Assembly: GCA_910578365.1 (NCBI GenBank)
Contig: CAJTRC010000015.1
Span: 1-35,992 of the forward strand
Length of the DNA: 35,992 nt
DNA from: an uncultured Muribaculaceae bacterium
GTDB taxonomy: Bacteria > Bacteroidota > Bacteroidia > Bacteroidales > Muribaculaceae
Reading direction: 5' to 3'
The notes under the pieces were generated by a model. That model saw nothing but the letters and a program-made list of their open reading frames with translations. It made no database searches and was not told the DNA's origin. Made by a program: the position numbers and the translations under genes. Below are positions 32,725-35,992 of this stretch, in pieces (position 1 is the first letter of the stretch; each line of letters opens with the position of its first letter).

Positions 32725-34206
32725 ATGGATTTCTTTACATCGGAAAACATATTGCTGGCAGGAGCGACCCTGCTTATCGCCGGCGTACTGATAGGCAAAT
32801 CGAGCTACCGCACCGGTCTGCCCCTGCTGCTGATATTTCTGATTGTGGGCATGGCCTTCGGCACCGACGGACTGGGCATCCACTTCAGCGACATGCACAG
32901 TGCTCAGTTCATAGGCATGATAGCCCTGTGTGTGATATTGTTTTCGGGAGGCATGGGCACACGCCTGTCCGACATCCGGCCCGTACTCCTGCCGGGCCTG
33001 ATACTGTCTACCGCCGGAGTGCTTGTCACGGCCATGGTCACCGGCTTGTTTATATGGTGGTTGTCGGGGATGAACTGGACCAACATACACTTTGCGCTGC
33101 TGCCCTCGCTGCTGCTGGCGGCCACAATGTCGTCGACAGACTCAGCCTCGGTGTTCGGCATTCTGGGCAGCCAGAAAGTGTCGTTGCGCAACAATCTGCG
33201 CCCCATGCTTGAGCTTGAAAGCGGATCGAACGACCCTATGGCCTACATGCTCACCATAATACTACTCCAGACCATTACCCTCGGCGGAGGCCTCTCGGCC
33301 GGACAGATACTGCTCGAACTGCTGCTGCAGTTCGGTGTAGGCGCCGCAAGCGGCTTTCTTATGGGCCGGTGCACGCTGTGGCTTATCGGCATCTACCGAC
33401 GTATTGGCAGCAAAGCCGACGTACAGGAAGACGCCGCTCAGGCCACATCCATGATTTCCATACTCATTATCGGCTGTGTATTCTTCACCTTTGCCATCAC
33501 CACAGCTATGGCCGGCAACGGCTATCTTGCCGTTTACATCTCGGGCATAGTGATAGGCAACGCCCGCATAGCCGGGCACCGCGGCATCAACAAGTTTATC
33601 GACGGCATGACCTGGCTGGCACAGATTGTGGTATTTCTGATGCTCGGCCTGCTGGTGAATCCCCACGAAATGCTCGACGTGGCCGCTGTATCGCTGCTTA
33701 TAGGCGTATTTATGATTCTGGTAGGGCGCCCGCTAAGCGTGTTTCTGTCGCTTTCGCCCCTACGTGGCATCGGTCTGCGTTCCAAGCTGTTCGTTTCGTG
33801 GGTAGGCCTGCGCGGAGCTGTACCGATAATATTCGCCACCTACCCTGTGGTGGCCGATATCGAAAACGCCGGCCAGATTTTCAACATTGTATTTTTCGTA
33901 ACCCTGCTGTCGCTACTCATACAGGGCACCACAATACTGACCGCCGCCCGCCGTCTGAAACTAATCGACAATACAAGCACCGACGACGAAGACTTCGGCG
34001 TAGAACTCTCCGACGAGCTGCCAACATCGCTGCAAACCCTCACGCTTACCGAACGCGACCTCGAGTGCGGCAACACACTAAGCGCCATGCATCTGCCTGC
34101 CGGTTCGTTGGTGATGATGGTACGGCGCGGCAGCGAGCATCTGGTTCCAAACGGCTCGCTCGAGCTCAAACCCGGCGACGTACTGCTGATTATAAAAGAG
34201 AAGTGA
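32725..34206 (+). CDS. CPA1-type potassium(or sodium)/proton antiporter with TrkA-C domain
   Basis: The 493-residue protein has about 12-13 membrane helices and belongs to the cation:proton antiporter superfamily, resembling NhaP2/CvrA. ENILLAGATLLIAGVLIGKS, then STDSASVFGILGSQKVSLRN (with the conserved acidic residue) and LELESGSNDPMAYMLTIILL are typical ion-site segments. Residues about 415-493 form a TrkA-C (RCK-C) regulatory domain (LSAMHLPAGSLVMMVRRGSE, ELKPGDVLLIIKEK), which usually senses nucleotides or ions. It probably exports potassium or sodium for pH and osmotic balance; ion choice cannot be read from sequence. It lies 31 bases after the B3/B4 gene. Confidence 0.85.
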   Translation: MDFFTSENILLAGATLLIAGVLIGKSSYRTGLPLLLIFLIVGMAFGTDGLGIHFSDMHSAQFIGMIALCVILFSGGMGTRLSDIRPVLLPGLILSTAGVLVTAMVTGLFIWWLSGMNWTNIHFALLPSLLLAATMSSTDSASVFGILGSQKVSLRNNLRPMLELESGSNDPMAYMLTIILLQTITLGGGLSAGQILLELLLQFGVGAASGFLMGRCTLWLIGIYRRIGSKADVQEDAAQATSMISILIIGCVFFTFAITTAMAGNGYLAVYISGIVIGNARIAGHRGINKFIDGMTWLAQIVVFLMLGLLVNPHEMLDVAAVSLLIGVFMILVGRPLSVFLSLSPLRGIGLRSKLFVSWVGLRGAVPIIFATYPVVADIENAGQIFNIVFFVTLLSLLIQGTTILTAARRLKLIDNTSTDDEDFGVELSDELPTSLQTLTLTERDLECGNTLSAMHLPAGSLVMMVRRGSEHLVPNGSLELKPGDVLLIIKEK

Positions 34207-34222
34207 TAGGCGCTACGGAGTA

Positions 34223-35980
34223 TTATTCTTTGTAAGACACACCACGTGGCCACAAAAGCACACTAAATGGGGCGTTGTCAGCGGCAACTTTTACGACATC
34301 GTTCCTCTCATTGCCCGACGAATCGATTCTGACAATATGATAAGTACGTTCCGACCCACTTTTCGAAACCAGATAGTCGATTACTTCATCAGCGCTCATG
34401 GATGACAAGTCTGTATCATCTACTCGTTTTAACAAGGTGATACTACCGGATGGTTTATCTTTTTCTGTCATGTCCTCAATTACAACCATATAGTCAGGCT
34501 TGACAGTTTTTCCGTACGCTACTCTAAGACCACACAATGTGTTCATACTTTTATGATAATTCTTCATTGCGAAGTTATTATCCATATATGAACCTCCGGC
34601 AATAATGGCATACGTATAGTCAGGCATAACCCTGCCGGTTTCAATATCTGTAATTAAACCGGGGCAGGTAGTCCACTCCCTCACACTCCCTTCAAGGTCA
34701 TATAAGCCCAGATGATTAGGCGAGCCTGAACCGGACTTCTGCTGCTCCTTGAGTTCACGGAAAAGTTTATAATCAGATTCATTGTATGCTTTCCCCCATG
34801 TATCGGTATCCGGAATTACAAAGTTGTAGTTTCCACTTATTTCGCATATTTTGTTCAAGACTATCGAGGCATCCTTGTACGATAAGTTATCTTTTACTTC
34901 ATTAGGATAGAGCATTGATACCCAGCCCATCCACTCACCCGATAATATATCGAACTCATAATTTCGAAGTTCATATTTGGATAAATATTGGTCTGTACCG
35001 GGAACAGAAATTAGGTTTCGGGCAATATTTCTGATTATAGCCCTTTTCACCGGGTCACTGCCCCTCTGCCATCTGAATTGTACTTCTGCAGTTTCATTGA
35101 GTTGTACAGATTCGTCGATTAACAGATAATCATATACAAACAAACCTATAGCCACAATACATGCGAACGCACGGACAGCGACCATATAAGGTCGCTTTTT
35201 TATTAGCCAAGCCGAGCACCATATTATAAGAAAAACCAACACCGGAAAGAATATACCATTTATATAGTTTTCCTTTGCGAATATACATGCAGCTGCCAAT
35301 AACACAACCGTAACCCATATAATGATACGACGGATTCTATCGTTGAGTACCGTTAACGGAATCAGCCCCAAACTCATGTAAACGAATATAAGCATCAGTC
35401 CCGGCATGCACAGATACTTTAACATCGGCACGACAATTCGATTTTCTAAATCCTTGACATCATCAACCGGATATACACTATCATTATTATAAGCGAAGTT
35501 TTCGGTAAACCAAAGTCCTCGGTCAAAATTATAATAACGTAGCAAAAAGTTTTCGAAATATTCCTCGTATCTTCGACCGGGCAGATAAAATGTCGATACA
35601 GCGAGTCCGCTTGTATATGAATCGTAATTAAACCTTGTGCTGTCCGGTAACATGAAAAAAACACGCAACGGATTTAAGTCCTTGTCAAATATCCCGGTAA
35701 TTTTAGTTAAATCCGAATTATAGCATACTCCGCTATAATATAGTGTTCCCTCCCTGGTACAACTACTTCCTACAAAGAAAGTCGAATCATCTATTTCAAT
35801 TCGTTCGGCAGAAATAGACTGCCATGCAACGGCAATAAGAATTATTGATATGAACGCGAGTTCGGGATAAGGAACACCATAAAAAAGTTGAATCGGCAGC
35901 TTAAAAAAGTTGCCGATTCTCTTGGTAATATTACTGATATTTAGTAATTTAGAGGTACTAAACAATAAATACTGTATCAT
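34223..35980 (-). CDS. Membrane protein with a formylglycine-generating-enzyme-like (SUMF1) domain; 5' end altered by an IS
   Basis: The open frame gives 585 residues. A hydrophobic segment lies at about 40-55, followed by a soluble part to about 185 and four helices at about 190-212, 218-236, 242-260 and 265-288. Residues 325-490 resemble the FGE-sulfatase fold: SKYELRNYEF, FVIPDTDTWGKAY, GLYDLEGSVREWT, IIAGGSYMDN and CGLRVAYG. The paired catalytic cysteines of true FGE are not evident, so activity is doubtful. The start codon overlaps the transposase start on the other strand, and residues up to about 35 probably come from IS end DNA, so the native N-terminus may be lost. The gene is much more AT-rich than its neighbours. 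Confidence 0.6.
   Translation of the reverse strand: MIQYLLFSTSKLLNISNITKRIGNFFKLPIQLFYGVPYPELAFISIILIAVAWQSISAERIEIDDSTFFVGSSCTREGTLYYSGVCYNSDLTKITGIFDKDLNPLRVFFMLPDSTRFNYDSYTSGLAVSTFYLPGRRYEEYFENFLLRYYNFDRGLWFTENFAYNNDSVYPVDDVKDLENRIVVPMLKYLCMPGLMLIFVYMSLGLIPLTVLNDRIRRIIIWVTVVLLAAACIFAKENYINGIFFPVLVFLIIWCSAWLIKKRPYMVAVRAFACIVAIGLFVYDYLLIDESVQLNETAEVQFRWQRGSDPVKRAIIRNIARNLISVPGTDQYLSKYELRNYEFDILSGEWMGWVSMLYPNEVKDNLSYKDASIVLNKICEISGNYNFVIPDTDTWGKAYNESDYKLFRELKEQQKSGSGSPNHLGLYDLEGSVREWTTCPGLITDIETGRVMPDYTYAIIAGGSYMDNNFAMKNYHKSMNTLCGLRVAYGKTVKPDYMVVIEDMTEKDKPSGSITLLKRVDDTDLSSMSADEVIDYLVSKSGSERTYHIVRIDSSGNERNDVVKVAADNAPFSVLLWPRGVSYKE
35890..35919 (-). terminator. Terminator-like hairpin near the right IS
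   Basis: GAATCGGCA and TGCCGATTC are exact nine-base arms with a 12-base loop. On the minus strand CAACTTTTTT follows, like an intrinsic terminator; a ten-base direct repeat AAAAAAGTTG (35881-35890, 35903-35912) overlaps it. It lies within codons 21-31 of the minus-strand open frame, so it may mark the IS boundary or cut off antisense transcripts. Confidence 0.45.
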
Positions 35981-35992
35981 GATTACCGAAAG
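35979..35992 (+). mobile_element. First codons of a second outward-pointing transposase gene
   Basis: ATGATTACCGAAAG at the right edge gives MITE and two further bases. The preceding AATAAATACTGTATC differs in only two bases from AATAAATACAATATC before the left-edge transposase start. It is therefore very probably another copy of a related insertion sequence in the opposite orientation. Only 14 bases are visible, so identity rests on this shared upstream sequence. Confidence 0.55.

Noticed and set aside
1..35992. CRISPR array, tRNA or rRNA genes
   Set aside because: I found no regularly spaced repeats, no cloverleaf-like sequences with TTCGA arms, and no rRNA signature segments in the gaps.

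Overview
The window looks like a chromosomal piece from a Bacteroidales bacterium, most likely of the Muribaculaceae type. Four things suggest this: promoters of the Bacteroidetes form (TTTG, about 20 bases, TAnnTTTG); A-rich start regions without Shine-Dalgarno sequences; type IX secretion-like C-terminal tails; and the alternative GlmU-like sugar-phosphate enzyme of that phylum. The family placement is inference; the phylum is well supported.

Positions 293-18880 hold one long minus-strand translation cluster. In transcription order it runs rpsL, rpsG, fusA, rpsJ, rplC, rplD, rplW, rplB, rpsS, rplV, rpsC, rplP, rpmC, rpsQ, rplN, rplX, rplE, rpsN, rpsH, rplF, rplR, rpsE, rpmD, rplO, secY, map, infA, rpmJ, rpsM, rpsK, rpsD, rpoA, rplQ, followed by a terminator. 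This is the str-S10-spc-alpha order without tuf and adk. Most genes lie less than 60 bases apart. The exceptions are gaps before rpsG (196 bases), rpsH (83) and rpsD (302), each holding RNA-structure signals. The rpsD leader is the most interesting element here. Its two ends are complementary, and inside it one strand can pair with either of two upstream partners, one pairing giving a nested fold and the other a pseudoknot.

Positions 18880-27240 hold a TonB-receptor-like outer membrane barrel protein (minus), ribosomal protein S1 (minus) and a divergent GlmU-like gene (plus) with a strong terminator, which faces a minus-strand secreted protein with a sorting tail. Positions 27245-30142 hold a second, larger secreted protein with an internal domain duplication. 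A large imperfect inverted repeat lies between the two secreted-protein genes.

Positions 30487-34206 carry a GC-rich plus-strand group: a polytopic membrane protein of the DUF6056 type, a free-standing B3/B4 (tRNA synthetase editing-like) domain protein overlapping it by ATGA, and a CPA1-type cation/proton antiporter with a C-terminal TrkA-C domain. Facing it is an AT-rich minus-strand gene for a membrane protein carrying a formylglycine-generating-enzyme-like domain.

Both edges of the window cut into transposase genes with nearly the same start (MITES on the left, MITE on the right), pointing outward. The left one reads like the N-terminus of an IS982-family transposase. The window is therefore bounded by two related but non-identical insertion sequences, and the right one appears to have landed at the 5' end of the last gene.
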